From Neptunicella sp048268085 (GTDB lineage: Bacteria > Pseudomonadota > Gammaproteobacteria > Enterobacterales > Alteromonadaceae): a DNA stretch of 64,000 nt. The notes below the pieces were generated by a model, which saw only the letters and a list, made by a program, of their open reading frames with translations, was not told where the DNA came from and did not search any database. Shown in pieces: positions 43,923 to 52,800 of this stretch (positions are counted from its first letter, which is position 1; the number at the start of each line of letters is the position of its first letter). Made by a program: the position numbers and the translations under genes. The stretch lies in contig NZ_JBLWWF010000016.1 in the NCBI RefSeq assembly GCF_048268085.1, positions 58,593-122,592 on the forward strand, read 5' to 3'.

Positions 43923-45287
43923 ATGGCAAAACGTAAAACCGCCTATGTTTGTTCAGACTGCGGCGCAGAATATCCCCGTTGGCAGGGGCAATGTGGTGAT
44001 TGTAATGCATGGAATACGATCACTGAGTTTGTGGTCAGTCCTGCCAGCGCTAAAGCGACAGGCCCACGTATGGGCTATGCCGGGCAGACAAAGGCCGAAG
44101 TCCAAACGCTGAATAAGATTGATTTACAAGCATTACCTCGTTTTAGTTCGGGGTTTAAAGAGCTTGATCGGGTTTTAGGTGGAGGTATCGTTCCTGGAGC
44201 CGCAATGTTGATCGGTGGATCACCGGGGGCGGGGAAAAGTACCTTACTGCTGCAAACGATGTGCTTTCTGGCGACTGAGCAGGCTGCCTTGTACGTGACC
44301 GGGGAAGAATCACTGCAACAGGTTGCATTGCGTGCCAGCCGGTTAGGTTTACCCACTGATCAGTTACAATTGCTGGCAGAAACTAATATCGAAACAATTT
44401 GTGATATTGCTTTACAAGTTAAGCCCAAAATTATGGTGATTGACTCCATTCAAGTGATGCACGTAGCCGATGTGCAATCGGCTCCAGGCAGTGTGTCGCA
44501 GGTACGTGAGAGTGCCGCTTACCTGACACGTTTTGCCAAGCAAAATCATATTGCCATGTTCTTGGTGGGGCATGTGACAAAAGACGGAAGCTTGGCCGGG
44601 CCAAAAGTTTTAGAGCATTGTATTGATTGTTCGATGATGCTCGAAGGAGAGAGTGATAGTCGTTATCGCACTTTACGCGGCCAGAAAAATCGATTTGGAG
44701 CGGTCAATGAGTTAGGTGTTTTCGCCATGACCGGTGGTGGTTTAAAAGAAGTTAAAAATCCATCGGCGATATTTTTGAGTCGGGATGAACAACCATCTCC
44801 CGGTTCCGTGGTGATGGTCACATGGGAAGGTACTCGACCACTACTAGTCGAAATACAGGCATTGGTGGATTATTCCCAGATGGCCAATCCTCGTCGAATC
44901 GCTGTGGGGTTGGAACAGAATCGCTTGTCAATGTTATTAGCCATTATGCATCGTCATGGTAATGTTCAAATGAATGATCAGGATGTCTTTGCTAACGTAG
45001 TGGGCGGGGTCAAAGTATCTGAAACCGGTGCAGACCTGGCGTTACTATTAGCGATGATATCCAGCTTTAAAAACCAGGTGTTAGCGCAGGAATTAATTGT
45101 ATTTGGTGAAGTTGGGTTGGCGGGTGAAATACGCCCGGTGCCCAATGGGACCGAACGTTTAACCGAAGCCGCGAAACATGGGTTTAAAAAAGCTATTGTA
45201 CCGTTTGCGAATAAACCCAAGCAGGCCGTCGCGGGTATGCAGGTTATTGGTGTAAAACGTTTGAGTGAGGCTCTCGAAGCAATTTAG
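43923..45287 (+). CDS. radA: DNA repair protein RadA
   Basis: The 454-residue product has the N-terminal zinc finger (CSDCGAEYPRWQGQCGDC), Walker A GGSPGAGKST, the RadA-specific KNRFG motif (GQKNRFGAVNE) and a C-terminal Lon-protease-like domain (QDVFANVVGGVKVSETGADLALLLA, VFGEVGLAGEIRPV). RadA is a RecA-like ATPase and DnaB-type helicase that drives branch migration in recombination repair. The length is normal. Its stop overlaps the stop of the convergent small PilZ gene by 4 bp. Confidence 0.98.
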   Translation: MAKRKTAYVCSDCGAEYPRWQGQCGDCNAWNTITEFVVSPASAKATGPRMGYAGQTKAEVQTLNKIDLQALPRFSSGFKELDRVLGGGIVPGAAMLIGGSPGAGKSTLLLQTMCFLATEQAALYVTGEESLQQVALRASRLGLPTDQLQLLAETNIETICDIALQVKPKIMVIDSIQVMHVADVQSAPGSVSQVRESAAYLTRFAKQNHIAMFLVGHVTKDGSLAGPKVLEHCIDCSMMLEGESDSRYRTLRGQKNRFGAVNELGVFAMTGGGLKEVKNPSAIFLSRDEQPSPGSVVMVTWEGTRPLLVEIQALVDYSQMANPRRIAVGLEQNRLSMLLAIMHRHGNVQMNDQDVFANVVGGVKVSETGADLALLLAMISSFKNQVLAQELIVFGEVGLAGEIRPVPNGTERLTEAAKHGFKKAIVPFANKPKQAVAGMQVIGVKRLSEALEAI

Positions 45288-45652
45288 TTAGAGGTGGATA
45301 TGTGACACAGATTATTAAAATTACGATTTAATAATGCATCGTCGCCCATATTCAGTTCAACCAAACGTCGCAACTCACTGATGCTGTCAATATCAATCAA
45401 TTCAGCTTGGATACCTATTGCGTCATCATTGATGTGGCTGATTTTGCCAATCAATATAATTGCGTTAGGTAGTCCTTCCAGTTCAAATGAAATCGTAAAA
45501 TCCTTATCTAGATTGGCTTCAAACTCGATAGGCCGAGAAAGGAGTACCCCATGCAAGGATAAATCTATTAACTCACTTTGCCATGAGTGACTTCCTTGAC
45601 GTAGTAGTACCGGGGCTGAAAAAGCAATACGCGTAAATCGTCTATTATCCAT
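45284..45652 (-). CDS. Small PilZ-domain protein
   Basis: The 122-residue product starts MDNRRFTRIAFSAPVLLRQG, giving the R-R-x-x-R c-di-GMP motif at the N terminus, and then SELIDLSLHGVLLSRP, the D-x-S-x-x-G part of PilZ. The sheet pattern continues with FTISFELEGLPNAIILIGKI. It should bind c-di-GMP and act as an adaptor in the cytosol. It overlaps the radA stop tail to tail. With the larger PilZ gene on the other side of radA, two PilZ proteins flank a repair gene. Its target is unknown. Confidence 0.88.
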   Translation of the reverse strand: MDNRRFTRIAFSAPVLLRQGSHSWQSELIDLSLHGVLLSRPIEFEANLDKDFTISFELEGLPNAIILIGKISHINDDAIGIQAELIDIDSISELRRLVELNMGDDALLNRNFNNLCHISTSN

Positions 45653-45811
45653 TCATTTATGCCTTAGGTTGAATACCGATCTGTTTAATTTTATTTTTGT
45701 TTCAGTCTCTTTTGTTACAAACAAAATGGGCAAACAGACTTATATATGACTAGATTTCATTGTGTTTCTAGCACTAAGCATAGCGTTGTTGGTTAAAGAA
45801 TCCATCAACAA

Positions 45812-45845
45812 GGGAATGTTTATTTCATCAAGTTTAAACATTCCC
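45812..45845 (-). terminator. Hairpin after ettA
   Basis: GGGAATGTTTA (45812-45822) pairs with TAAACATTCCC (45835-45845), 11 bp with a 12-nt loop, 14 bp past the ettA stop. The U tract is poor on the minus strand, so the strength is uncertain. Confidence 0.5.
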
Positions 45846-45858
45846 ATGGTATTGATGG

Positions 45859-47526
45859 CTACTTGCTCATTTTTTTATATTTAAGACGGTGAGGTTCAAC
45901 TACATCCTGTCCAAAGTTCTGTTTCAGCCACGTTTCGTATTCATTGTAGTTACCTTCATAGAAATTAATTTTCCCTTCATCACGATAATCTAGAATGTGT
46001 GTGGCAACGCGGTCGAGGAACCACCGGTCATGTGAAATAACCATGGCGCAACCAGGGAAGGCAAGTAACGCATTTTCCAGGGCACGCAGGGTTTCAACAT
46101 CCAGATCGTTGGTTGGTTCATCGAGCAACAATACATTGCCGCCGGCTTTGAGTAATTTGGCCAGGTGAACCCGGTTACGTTCGCCACCAGAAAGATCTTT
46201 AATAAACTTTTGCTGATCGTTGCCACGAAAGTTAAAACGACTTAAATAGGCGCGACTATTTAATTCAGTATTGCCGATACGGATTAAATCGAGTCCGTCT
46301 GATACCTCTTGCCAGACAGTATTGTTTTCGTTCATATCATCACGGAATTGATCGACACTGGCTAATTGCACCGTATCCCCAATGATAATTTCACCACTAT
46401 CCGGTTGTTCTATCTCTGATAACATTCTAAACAAGGTTGATTTACCTGCCCCGTTCGGGCCGATAATGCCGACTATGGCGCCTTTGGGCATGGCAAACGA
46501 TAAGTCGTCAATCAGTAATCTGTCACCATAGGACTTACGCAAGTTTTTCACTTCAATTACTTGCTCGCCCAATCGTTCACCGACGGGTATGTAAAGCTCG
46601 TTGGTTTCGTTGCGGCGCTGGAAGTCATTGCTGTTGAGCTCTTCAAAGCGTGCCATACGGGCTTTGCTTTTAGCTTGACGGCCTTTAGGATTGCTGCGTA
46701 CCCAATCTAACTCTTGTTGAATCGATTTTTGGCGGGCACTTTCGGTCCTTTCTTCTTGCTTTAAGCGCTGATCTTTTTGTTCTAGCCATGAAGAATAGTT
46801 ACCTTCCCATGGAATTCCATGACCACGATCCAGTTCCAGGATCCAGCCCGCGACGTTGTCGAGGAAATATCTATCGTGGGTAATCGCTACTACGGTGCCT
46901 TCATAATCGTGTAAAAAGCGTTCCAACCAGGCAACTGATTCTGCATCTAAATGGTTGGTGGGTTCATCCAAAAGTAGCATGTCCGGTTTTTCCAATAATA
47001 ACCGGCATAAAGCAACACGACGACGTTCTCCCCCTGATAAGGTGCTGACATCGGCATCCCACGGTGGTAAACGCAATGCATCAGCTGCACGCTCCAAGGC
47101 ATTTTCCAGGTTGTGACCATCTTTGGCTTGAATGATCCCTTCCATTTCACCTTGTTCTTTTGCCAACGCGTCAAAATCAGCATCGGGTTCGGCATAAGCC
47201 GCATAAATTTCGTCTAAACGTTTTAAGGCATGGGCGACATCGGCTACCGCCATTTCAATATTGCCACGTACATCTTTATCGTGATCCAACTGAGGTTCTT
47301 GAGGTAAGTAACCAATTTTTAAACCGGGTTGGGCTCTTGCTTCACCTTCTATGTCGGTATCAATGCCTGCCATGATACGCAGTAACGTTGATTTACCTGA
47401 GCCATTTAGCCCCAAAACGCCAATTTTGGCACCTGGGAAAAAGCACAAGGAAATATCTTTTAGTATTTGAGTTTTAGGTGGAACAATTTTGCCCACTCGG
47501 GACATGGTATAGACGTACTGGGACAT
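45859..47526 (-). CDS. ettA: Energy-dependent translational throttle EttA (ABC-F)
   Basis: I use the ATG at 47526 (555 residues, MSQYVYTMSRVGKIVPPKTQ), the exact length and start of E. coli EttA; the longer frame adds an unrelated tail. Two ABC domains are complete: Walker A GLNGSGKST and GPNGAGKST, signatures LSGGERRRVALCR and LSGGERNRVHLAK, and Walker B LLLDEPTNHLD and LLLDEPTNDLD. The linker between them (SARQKSIQQELDWVRSNPKGRQAKSKARM region) is the P-site tRNA interaction motif. EttA binds the ribosomal E site and tunes the first peptide bond to the ATP level. It stands alone, divergent from flagellin. Confidence 0.97.
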   Translation of the reverse strand: MSQYVYTMSRVGKIVPPKTQILKDISLCFFPGAKIGVLGLNGSGKSTLLRIMAGIDTDIEGEARAQPGLKIGYLPQEPQLDHDKDVRGNIEMAVADVAHALKRLDEIYAAYAEPDADFDALAKEQGEMEGIIQAKDGHNLENALERAADALRLPPWDADVSTLSGGERRRVALCRLLLEKPDMLLLDEPTNHLDAESVAWLERFLHDYEGTVVAITHDRYFLDNVAGWILELDRGHGIPWEGNYSSWLEQKDQRLKQEERTESARQKSIQQELDWVRSNPKGRQAKSKARMARFEELNSNDFQRRNETNELYIPVGERLGEQVIEVKNLRKSYGDRLLIDDLSFAMPKGAIVGIIGPNGAGKSTLFRMLSEIEQPDSGEIIIGDTVQLASVDQFRDDMNENNTVWQEVSDGLDLIRIGNTELNSRAYLSRFNFRGNDQQKFIKDLSGGERNRVHLAKLLKAGGNVLLLDEPTNDLDVETLRALENALLAFPGCAMVISHDRWFLDRVATHILDYRDEGKINFYEGNYNEYETWLKQNFGQDVVEPHRLKYKKMSK

Positions 47527-47919
47527 GTGCTTTGATCCTGTAAAAACGCTGATTGATATACGCGGATAGATTATGCAGCGAATTTTACCATCAGTATGGC
47601 CTGACAAAAAGCGATGAATTTATCTGTTAGGTAGGATGTTTCGTTCTAAAAAAATAATTAATTATTTTTTATTTATTTTTTTGTGTATGACCTAACCTTA
47701 TGTTTTTAAAGTAATTATTATTTAAAATAAATTAAAAATAAAACTAAAGTCTTTAATGATACTGCCGATAACTATAGCTGAGGGAAATTCTATTTATAGG
47801 ATTTTGGGGTTTTGGTAGAGGTACTAAAACCCGTTTTTGAGGCAACTCGCAAGAGTTGAAATTAGGCGAACAGTTCTGGGTATGAGGGTACTCAGAAATG
47901 TTTTCAGGAGGTAATAACT
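47527..47919. other. 393-bp ettA / flagellin intergenic region
   Basis: No gene is seen. The region holds an inverted pair GTTAGGT (47626-47632) / ACCTAAC (47690-47696) around a perfect 22-bp A/T palindrome (47649-47670), and then the sigma-28 promoter of flagellin. The stretch between is very A/T rich. Confidence 0.6.
47745..47771 (+). promoter_or_regulatory. Sigma-28 (FliA) promoter of flagellin
   Basis: TAAAGTCT (47745-47752), an 11-bp spacer, GCCGATAA (47764-47771). This is nearly the consensus TAAAGTTT-N11-GCCGATAA of FliA promoters, placed about 150 bp before the flagellin ATG. Confidence 0.92.
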
Positions 47920-48744
47920 ATGGGTTTATATGTTAATACAAATATATCTTCATTGAATGCACAGCGTCAGCTGTTTAATTCTGGACAAGCATTGTCGACG
48001 TCGTTTGAACGACTATCTTCAGGCTTTCGTATCAATCGGGCGGCAGATGATGCTGCTGGTTTGCAAATTTCCGATCGAATGACGTCACAAATTATGGGCT
48101 TGGATCAAGCAGCTCGTAATGCCAATGACGGTATCTCTGTGGTGCAAACCGCAGAAGGTGCGATGGGAGAAATTACCAGTTCGTTGCAACGTATTCGCCA
48201 ATTGGCGGTACAGGCACAAAATGGTATTAATACCTCTGCGGATCGGACTGCTCTGCAAAAAGAAGTGTCTGCATTGAAAAGTGAAATCAGTCGAATTGGC
48301 CAAAATACCCAATTTGGTGGTGTTGATTTACTTAAAGGAACATTCTCTGCAGCATTTTTGGTTGGTGCCAATGCCGGACAAACCATTTCAGTCAATCTAT
48401 CTCGTGCTGGTGGCTACGGTACATCAGGATTAAGTGTTGGTGATGTATCTGTTAAAACTGTGGCAGAAGCGTCGGCGGCCTTAACCAGTATCGATAATGC
48501 ATTATCGACTATTGGTGGTGCTCGTGCTGATTTGGGGGCATTACAAAACCGTTTTGCTTCGACTATTCGTAACCTGAGTAACATTTCAGAGAATATTTCC
48601 GGTGCTCGTTCACGAATTCGTGATACGGATTTTGCCACCGAAACGGCTGAACTAACACGTAACCAGATTATCCAACAGGCCAGTATTTCAGTACTGAGTC
48701 AGGCTAATCAGCGACCACAAGCCGCGTTAACGTTGTTAGGTTAA
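47920..48744 (+). CDS. fliC: Flagellin
   Basis: The 274-residue product has the D0/D1 N-terminal domain (NTNISSLNAQRQLFNSG, FERLSSGFRINRAADDAAGLQIS, AARNANDGISVVQTAEGAM) and the matching C-terminal domain (GALQNRFASTIRNLSNISENISGARSRIRDTDFA, then ISVLSQANQRPQAALTLLG). The central variable part is short and rich in Ser/Thr/Gly, so this is a compact polar-type flagellin lacking large D2/D3 inserts. The S/T-rich centre is the likely target for the pseudaminic acid transferase encoded later. AGGAGGT precedes the ATG and the sigma-28 promoter drives it. Confidence 0.97.
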   Translation: MGLYVNTNISSLNAQRQLFNSGQALSTSFERLSSGFRINRAADDAAGLQISDRMTSQIMGLDQAARNANDGISVVQTAEGAMGEITSSLQRIRQLAVQAQNGINTSADRTALQKEVSALKSEISRIGQNTQFGGVDLLKGTFSAAFLVGANAGQTISVNLSRAGGYGTSGLSVGDVSVKTVAEASAALTSIDNALSTIGGARADLGALQNRFASTIRNLSNISENISGARSRIRDTDFATETAELTRNQIIQQASISVLSQANQRPQAALTLLG

Positions 48745-48754
48745 TACAAGGTGG

Positions 48755-48834
48755 GCTACTATAGTCACTAAAATGATGCGTGAATGAGATAGTTACATTT
48801 ACTATTATTGACTATTAAGTAGCCGCGCTTTTTT
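48755..48834 (+). terminator. Possible terminator after flagellin
   Basis: GCTACTATAGTC (48755-48766) can pair imperfectly with GACTATTAAGTAGC (48810-48823), then CGCGC and TTTTTT (48829-48834). The loop is long, so strength is uncertain. It lies before flaG. Confidence 0.4.
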
Positions 48835-48855
48835 GATTGTTATAAGAGGTGGAAG

Positions 48856-49278
48856 ATGGATATTGATTTTTCACAAGTAGGGCAATCATTTGCTAACAGC
48901 AATATTGCCCAACAACTCAAACAACCGCCGGTTACATCGGAGCAGCAATCTGCTCAGGCAGAAAGCACGTCAACTCAACCTGCAATTGATAGTGAAAAAG
49001 GTAAAGTTGTCGAACAAACAGCCGATAAATCGTCAGTAAAGGAAGTTGAAACTGCTGTCGCTGAAGTGAATGATTTCGTTCAGTCGCAAAGCAGGCAGTT
49101 AAATTTTTCTATTGATGAAAAAAGTAACCGTTCGGTGGTTAAAGTAACAGATTCGGATACCGGCGATGTGATCCGCCAGTTACCGTCCGATGAAGTGCTG
49201 AAATTAGCAGCAAAAATCAAAGATCTACAATCTGATGTGGGTGCTGCTGTCGGTGTATTATTCAACAAGCAAGCGTAA
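48856..49278 (+). CDS. flaG: FlaG family protein
   Basis: The 140-residue product has a low-complexity polar N-terminal half and a C-terminal FlaG domain: LNFSIDEKSNRSVVKVTDSDTGDVIRQLPSDEVLKLAAKIKDL. FlaG proteins influence filament length in polar-flagellate bacteria such as Vibrio and Pseudomonas; the mechanism is unclear. GAGGTGG precedes the ATG. It sits between flagellin and fliD, the usual place. Confidence 0.93.
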   Translation: MDIDFSQVGQSFANSNIAQQLKQPPVTSEQQSAQAESTSTQPAIDSEKGKVVEQTADKSSVKEVETAVAEVNDFVQSQSRQLNFSIDEKSNRSVVKVTDSDTGDVIRQLPSDEVLKLAAKIKDLQSDVGAAVGVLFNKQA

Positions 49279-49352
49279 TTAATGCGTATGCTTGTGTTTT
49301 GGTACACTAACTTAAATAAGAGAATGTCAAGGCATTACGTAAGAGGTTTATC

Positions 49353-50831
49353 ATGGCTATTCAATCATTAGGTGTGGGTTCAGGGCTAGCGCTCGATGAT
49401 CTGGTGACCCAGTTACTGGATGCCGAACGTAAGCCTAAAACAGCTCGCTTAGATGCACGTGAGAAAACAGTCGAAACACAGTTATCCGGAATTGGTAAGC
49501 TGAAATCGAAAATGGATGATTTTAAAAAATCTGTTGATGATTTGCGTTTTGACTATGAACTTCGTGGTCGTGAAGCCTTGGCATCTCATCCTAGCGACAC
49601 GCTAGAACCTTTTACTGCAGAAGCTTCAAATTCCGCCCCTGCAGGTGAATATAAAATTGCGGTTACCAAATTGGCCAGTGGCAGTCGGGTTGAAACGGGA
49701 AACCCAAACTTACTTGATCCAAATGATCCAACGGCAGGCTTTGCCAGCTCAAAATCGACCGTATTAAACTCCGGTAGCGGCTCACTAACCTTTAAAATAG
49801 ATGGAACGGGTGATTCTTTTAGCATTAATGTTAAGGCTGGAATGACGCTGGAACAGTTACGCGCCAAAATAAACAGCAACGAAAATAATTTTGGGGTGAA
49901 TGCCAGTATTATTAATACCGGCACGGCTGATGGCGGGGCAAAACTGGTTTTTTCTTCAACAATAACCGGTACCGGAAATGATTTAAAAATTGTTAACGAT
50001 AATGATTTGGCTGATTTAAACCGAGTCTCTACGGAAAGTTCGGATGGATTGACAAGTCACCTGACACCTGTCAAATCGGCACAAAATGCTCAAGTGACAA
50101 TCGATGGCATTGTCGCTGAAAGTTCCACTAATGAATTTGAAAATGTGCTGGAAAATGTTTCATTTGAAGTCAGTGAATTATCGACGTTGGACGTACTAGG
50201 TGATCCTATGACGTCTTCTCTCGAGATTGGTTATGATACCAAAGGGGTAGAGAAAAAAATTCGTGATTTTGTGGATAATTACAACTCTTTAATGTCTGAA
50301 ATTAATACTCTAACCAAGTACGGTCAATCTGAACTGGAAGACGATGGTGCGTTAGCTGGGGACTTTATGGCACGCAACATTCAATCCAGTTTAGCCAATA
50401 TTGTTTCGTCTTTTGTGCCTGAATCAGGATTAGGATCGCTGTTCCAGCTCGGTATTTCTTTTGATGACAAAAACAAGCTGAAAATTAGTGATATAGATGA
50501 GTATGGACAGGAAAGTGGTGAAGACAAATTAGCCGCAGCACTGGAAGATAATTTCGATGAAATTTCTAATCTGTTTACCGGTGATAATGGTGTCGCATCC
50601 AAGTTGTATGATTTCACTTATGAATACACGACTTTCGGTGGATTATTGCGCACCAGAGAGCAGGCATATAAAGATCAAAAAGAGTCAATTTTAGATGAAC
50701 GTGAGCGTCTGGAATTACAAATGACCAATTATGAAGACTTATTGCGTAGCAAGTATCAAAATCTTGATAAAACAGTGGCACAACTCAATAGTACAGGTTC
50801 AGCTTTAATGGCTGCTCTGGGTAATAATTAA
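49353..50831 (+). CDS. fliD: Flagellar filament cap FliD
   Basis: The 492-residue product begins with the FliD N-terminal coiled domain (IQSLGVGSGLALDDLVTQLLDAERKPKTARLD), followed by beta-rich middle domains (YKIAVTKLASGSRVETGN) and the C-terminal FliD_C region (KIRDFVDNYNSLMSEINTLTKYG, then SLFQLGISFDDKNKLKI and a final coiled coil YEDLLRSKYQNLDKTVAQLNSTGSALMAALG). FliD caps the growing filament tip and folds flagellin. It is of normal size and follows flaG by 74 bp. Confidence 0.97.
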   Translation: MAIQSLGVGSGLALDDLVTQLLDAERKPKTARLDAREKTVETQLSGIGKLKSKMDDFKKSVDDLRFDYELRGREALASHPSDTLEPFTAEASNSAPAGEYKIAVTKLASGSRVETGNPNLLDPNDPTAGFASSKSTVLNSGSGSLTFKIDGTGDSFSINVKAGMTLEQLRAKINSNENNFGVNASIINTGTADGGAKLVFSSTITGTGNDLKIVNDNDLADLNRVSTESSDGLTSHLTPVKSAQNAQVTIDGIVAESSTNEFENVLENVSFEVSELSTLDVLGDPMTSSLEIGYDTKGVEKKIRDFVDNYNSLMSEINTLTKYGQSELEDDGALAGDFMARNIQSSLANIVSSFVPESGLGSLFQLGISFDDKNKLKISDIDEYGQESGEDKLAAALEDNFDEISNLFTGDNGVASKLYDFTYEYTTFGGLLRTREQAYKDQKESILDERERLELQMTNYEDLLRSKYQNLDKTVAQLNSTGSALMAALGNN

Positions 50832-50862
50832 TTCATCGATAATCATTTAAGAGGTAATTGTC

Positions 50863-51294
50863 ATGGCATTAAAGGGGATCAACGCATATAAAAAAGGCAA
50901 TATTAAACAGGAAATTGCCAATGCCGATCCACATAAGATTACACTGATGTTGATGCAGGGTGTATTGGATAGATTGGCTTATGCAAAAGGCAATATGGAA
51001 CGCAAGGATTATGCTGCCAAAGCGGATAACTTGTCTCGTGTAACCTCTATTCTGGTGAGTCTGCGTGATAGCCTTGATATGAAAGCAGGAGGAGAAATTT
51101 CTGATAATCTATTCTCCCTCTATGACTATATGCTTCAGCGAGTCACTGATGCCAACGTACAGAATAGCTTGAAGATTATGGATGAAGTGATTAATCTGAT
51201 GTTACCCATTAAGACGGCTTGGGCACAAATTCCAGAAGCAGCAAAACAGGAAGCCTACGTGTTACAACGTCAAAACCAACAAGCGATTGTGTGA
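50863..51294 (+). CDS. fliS: Flagellin export chaperone FliS
   Basis: The 143-residue product has the FliS helical bundle: INAYKKGNIKQEIANADPHKITLMLMQGVLDRLAYAKGNMER, then YDYMLQRVTDANVQNSLKIMDEVINLMLPIKTAWAQI. FliS binds the C terminus of flagellin in the cytosol and prevents early polymerisation. GAGGTAATTGTC precedes the ATG. Its stop TGA overlaps a GTG start of the next gene. Confidence 0.96.
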   Translation: MALKGINAYKKGNIKQEIANADPHKITLMLMQGVLDRLAYAKGNMERKDYAAKADNLSRVTSILVSLRDSLDMKAGGEISDNLFSLYDYMLQRVTDANVQNSLKIMDEVINLMLPIKTAWAQIPEAAKQEAYVLQRQNQQAIV

Positions 51295-51593
51295 GTCATT
51301 TAGAAGCTGATTTTTCGACACCTGAAATTGATGATAACTTTCAGCAAATCAAAACCTTGCTTAAAGACGAAGTACTTAAGCATACGGAATTATTCGAGTT
51401 GGTGACTGTCCGGGATAAGCTTATCCTTGATCAATTAGATAAGCTTAACCCCGAACAAAAACAACTGTTCAGCCAATCCGAGTTAGTCAATAATGAATGG
51501 CTCCAATCTCACATCAGTTCTCTTTTTGATCAAACTGAAGACCAATTATCCAAACTGATGCGTCATCGTAAAGCTATTAAAAAATATAAATAG
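51291..51593 (+). CDS. FliT-like small flagellar protein
   Basis: I place the start at GTG 51291 (100 residues, VSHLEADFSTPEIDDN) because it overlaps the fliS stop as GTGA, a standard coupling; the longer frame lies inside fliS. The product is all helical, polar and Gln/Leu-rich (FELVTVRDKLILDQLDKLNPEQKQLFSQ), the look of FliT-type chaperones, which follow fliS in many bacteria. Sequence conservation in this family is low, so the name rests mainly on position. It closes the flagellin-fliD block. Confidence 0.65.
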   Translation: MSHLEADFSTPEIDDNFQQIKTLLKDEVLKHTELFELVTVRDKLILDQLDKLNPEQKQLFSQSELVNNEWLQSHISSLFDQTEDQLSKLMRHRKAIKKYK

Positions 51594-51681
51594 TTAACCT
51601 GTGTAACCAGTAAAAAGATGGTTTAATAGCACCTTTCTGAGCAATCAATCTGATTGAGCAAGCATATTAGTAATAGATATT

Positions 51682-51695
51682 GGCATAGTTTATGC
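51682..51695 (+). promoter_or_regulatory. Weak sigma-54-like site upstream of pseB
   Basis: GGCATAGTTTATGC has the GG-N10-GC spacing of sigma-54 promoters and TGGCA before it, but the -12 part lacks TTGC. The site is also a palindrome (GGCATA-gtt-TATGCC), so it might be a regulator site instead. It lies 107 bp before the pseB ATG. Confidence 0.3.
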
Positions 51696-51801
51696 CTTAT
51701 TCTGTCAGGAACTGTGTCGTGATGTTTTATTGACGCTATATTCATGGTACAAAATTAAACTAAGCAATTGCCTAACTGTTAATTATAAGAAGATCAAAAG
51801 T

Positions 51802-52800
51802 ATGTTTGATTCTAAAACAATATTAATCACCGGCGGAACAGGTTCTTTTGGGCAAAAATTTATTGCCCGTGTGCTTAAAGATTACAAACCCAAAAAACTC
51901 ATTGTTTATTCCCGTGATGAACTAAAACAGTTCGATATGCAAAAGAAGTTTAATGCACCCTGCATGCGTTATTTTTTAGGGGATGTGCGGGACAAACATC
52001 GTTTAAAAACAGCCATGCGTGATGTGGACTATGTCATTCATGCGGCTGCGCTTAAACAAGTGCCTGCGGCTGAATATAATCCCATGGAGTGCATTAAGAC
52101 TAATATCATGGGCGCTCAAAACGTGATTGAGGCTTGTATTGAATCGAACGTTAGTCGAGTCATTGCCCTATCAACCGACAAAGCCGCCAACCCGGTTAAT
52201 TTATACGGAGCCACTAAATTGGCTTCGGACAAATTGTTTGTGGCCGCGAATAACATTTCTGGTGCAAAAGGCACCCGATTTGCAGTGGTACGTTATGGCA
52301 ATGTGGTCGGCTCGCGAGGGTCTGTGGTGCCTTATTTCGAGGAACTACTTGCCGCAGGGACGCGAAAACTGCCCGTTACCCATAAAGATATGACACGCTT
52401 CTGGATTACGTTAGATAAAGGTGTTGAGTTCGTTATCAAAAACTTTCAGCGTATGTATGGCGGTGAAATTTTTGTTCCCAAGATCCCGTCGGTACAAATT
52501 ATTGATTTGGTTGAATCGATGTCCGGTCATCGTGAATATGAAATTATTGGGATTCGTCCCGGTGAAAAAATCCATGAAATCATGGTTCCGGAAGAAGTGG
52601 CCCATCACTCCTTTGAGTTTGATGATCATTTTGTTATTGCCCCAGCGATCATCTTTTTTGACAAAAATATTAAATACAACAAAAACAAGTTGGGCGAAGA
52701 AGGGCGTGCTGTAGCTGATAAGTTTGAGTATCACTCGGGTACTAATCCTCACTTTCTGACCGTTGAAGAACTTAAACAGTTGAATGCCGGCTCGCTATGA
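51802..52800 (+). CDS. pseB: PseB, UDP-GlcNAc 4,6-dehydratase (inverting)
   Basis: I use the ATG at 51802 (332 residues, MFDSKTILITGGTGSFGQKF); an earlier in-frame start adds 24 unrelated residues. The Rossmann GGTGSFG, the catalytic DKA in STDKAANPVNLYGATKLASDK and the FWITLDKG / IRPGEKIHEIM elements match PseB/FlaA1, which makes the first intermediate of pseudaminic acid by dehydration and C5 inversion of UDP-GlcNAc. It starts the glycosylation operon after the flagellar block and overlaps pseC as ATGA. Confidence 0.97.
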   Translation: MFDSKTILITGGTGSFGQKFIARVLKDYKPKKLIVYSRDELKQFDMQKKFNAPCMRYFLGDVRDKHRLKTAMRDVDYVIHAAALKQVPAAEYNPMECIKTNIMGAQNVIEACIESNVSRVIALSTDKAANPVNLYGATKLASDKLFVAANNISGAKGTRFAVVRYGNVVGSRGSVVPYFEELLAAGTRKLPVTHKDMTRFWITLDKGVEFVIKNFQRMYGGEIFVPKIPSVQIIDLVESMSGHREYEIIGIRPGEKIHEIMVPEEVAHHSFEFDDHFVIAPAIIFFDKNIKYNKNKLGEEGRAVADKFEYHSGTNPHFLTVEELKQLNAGSL

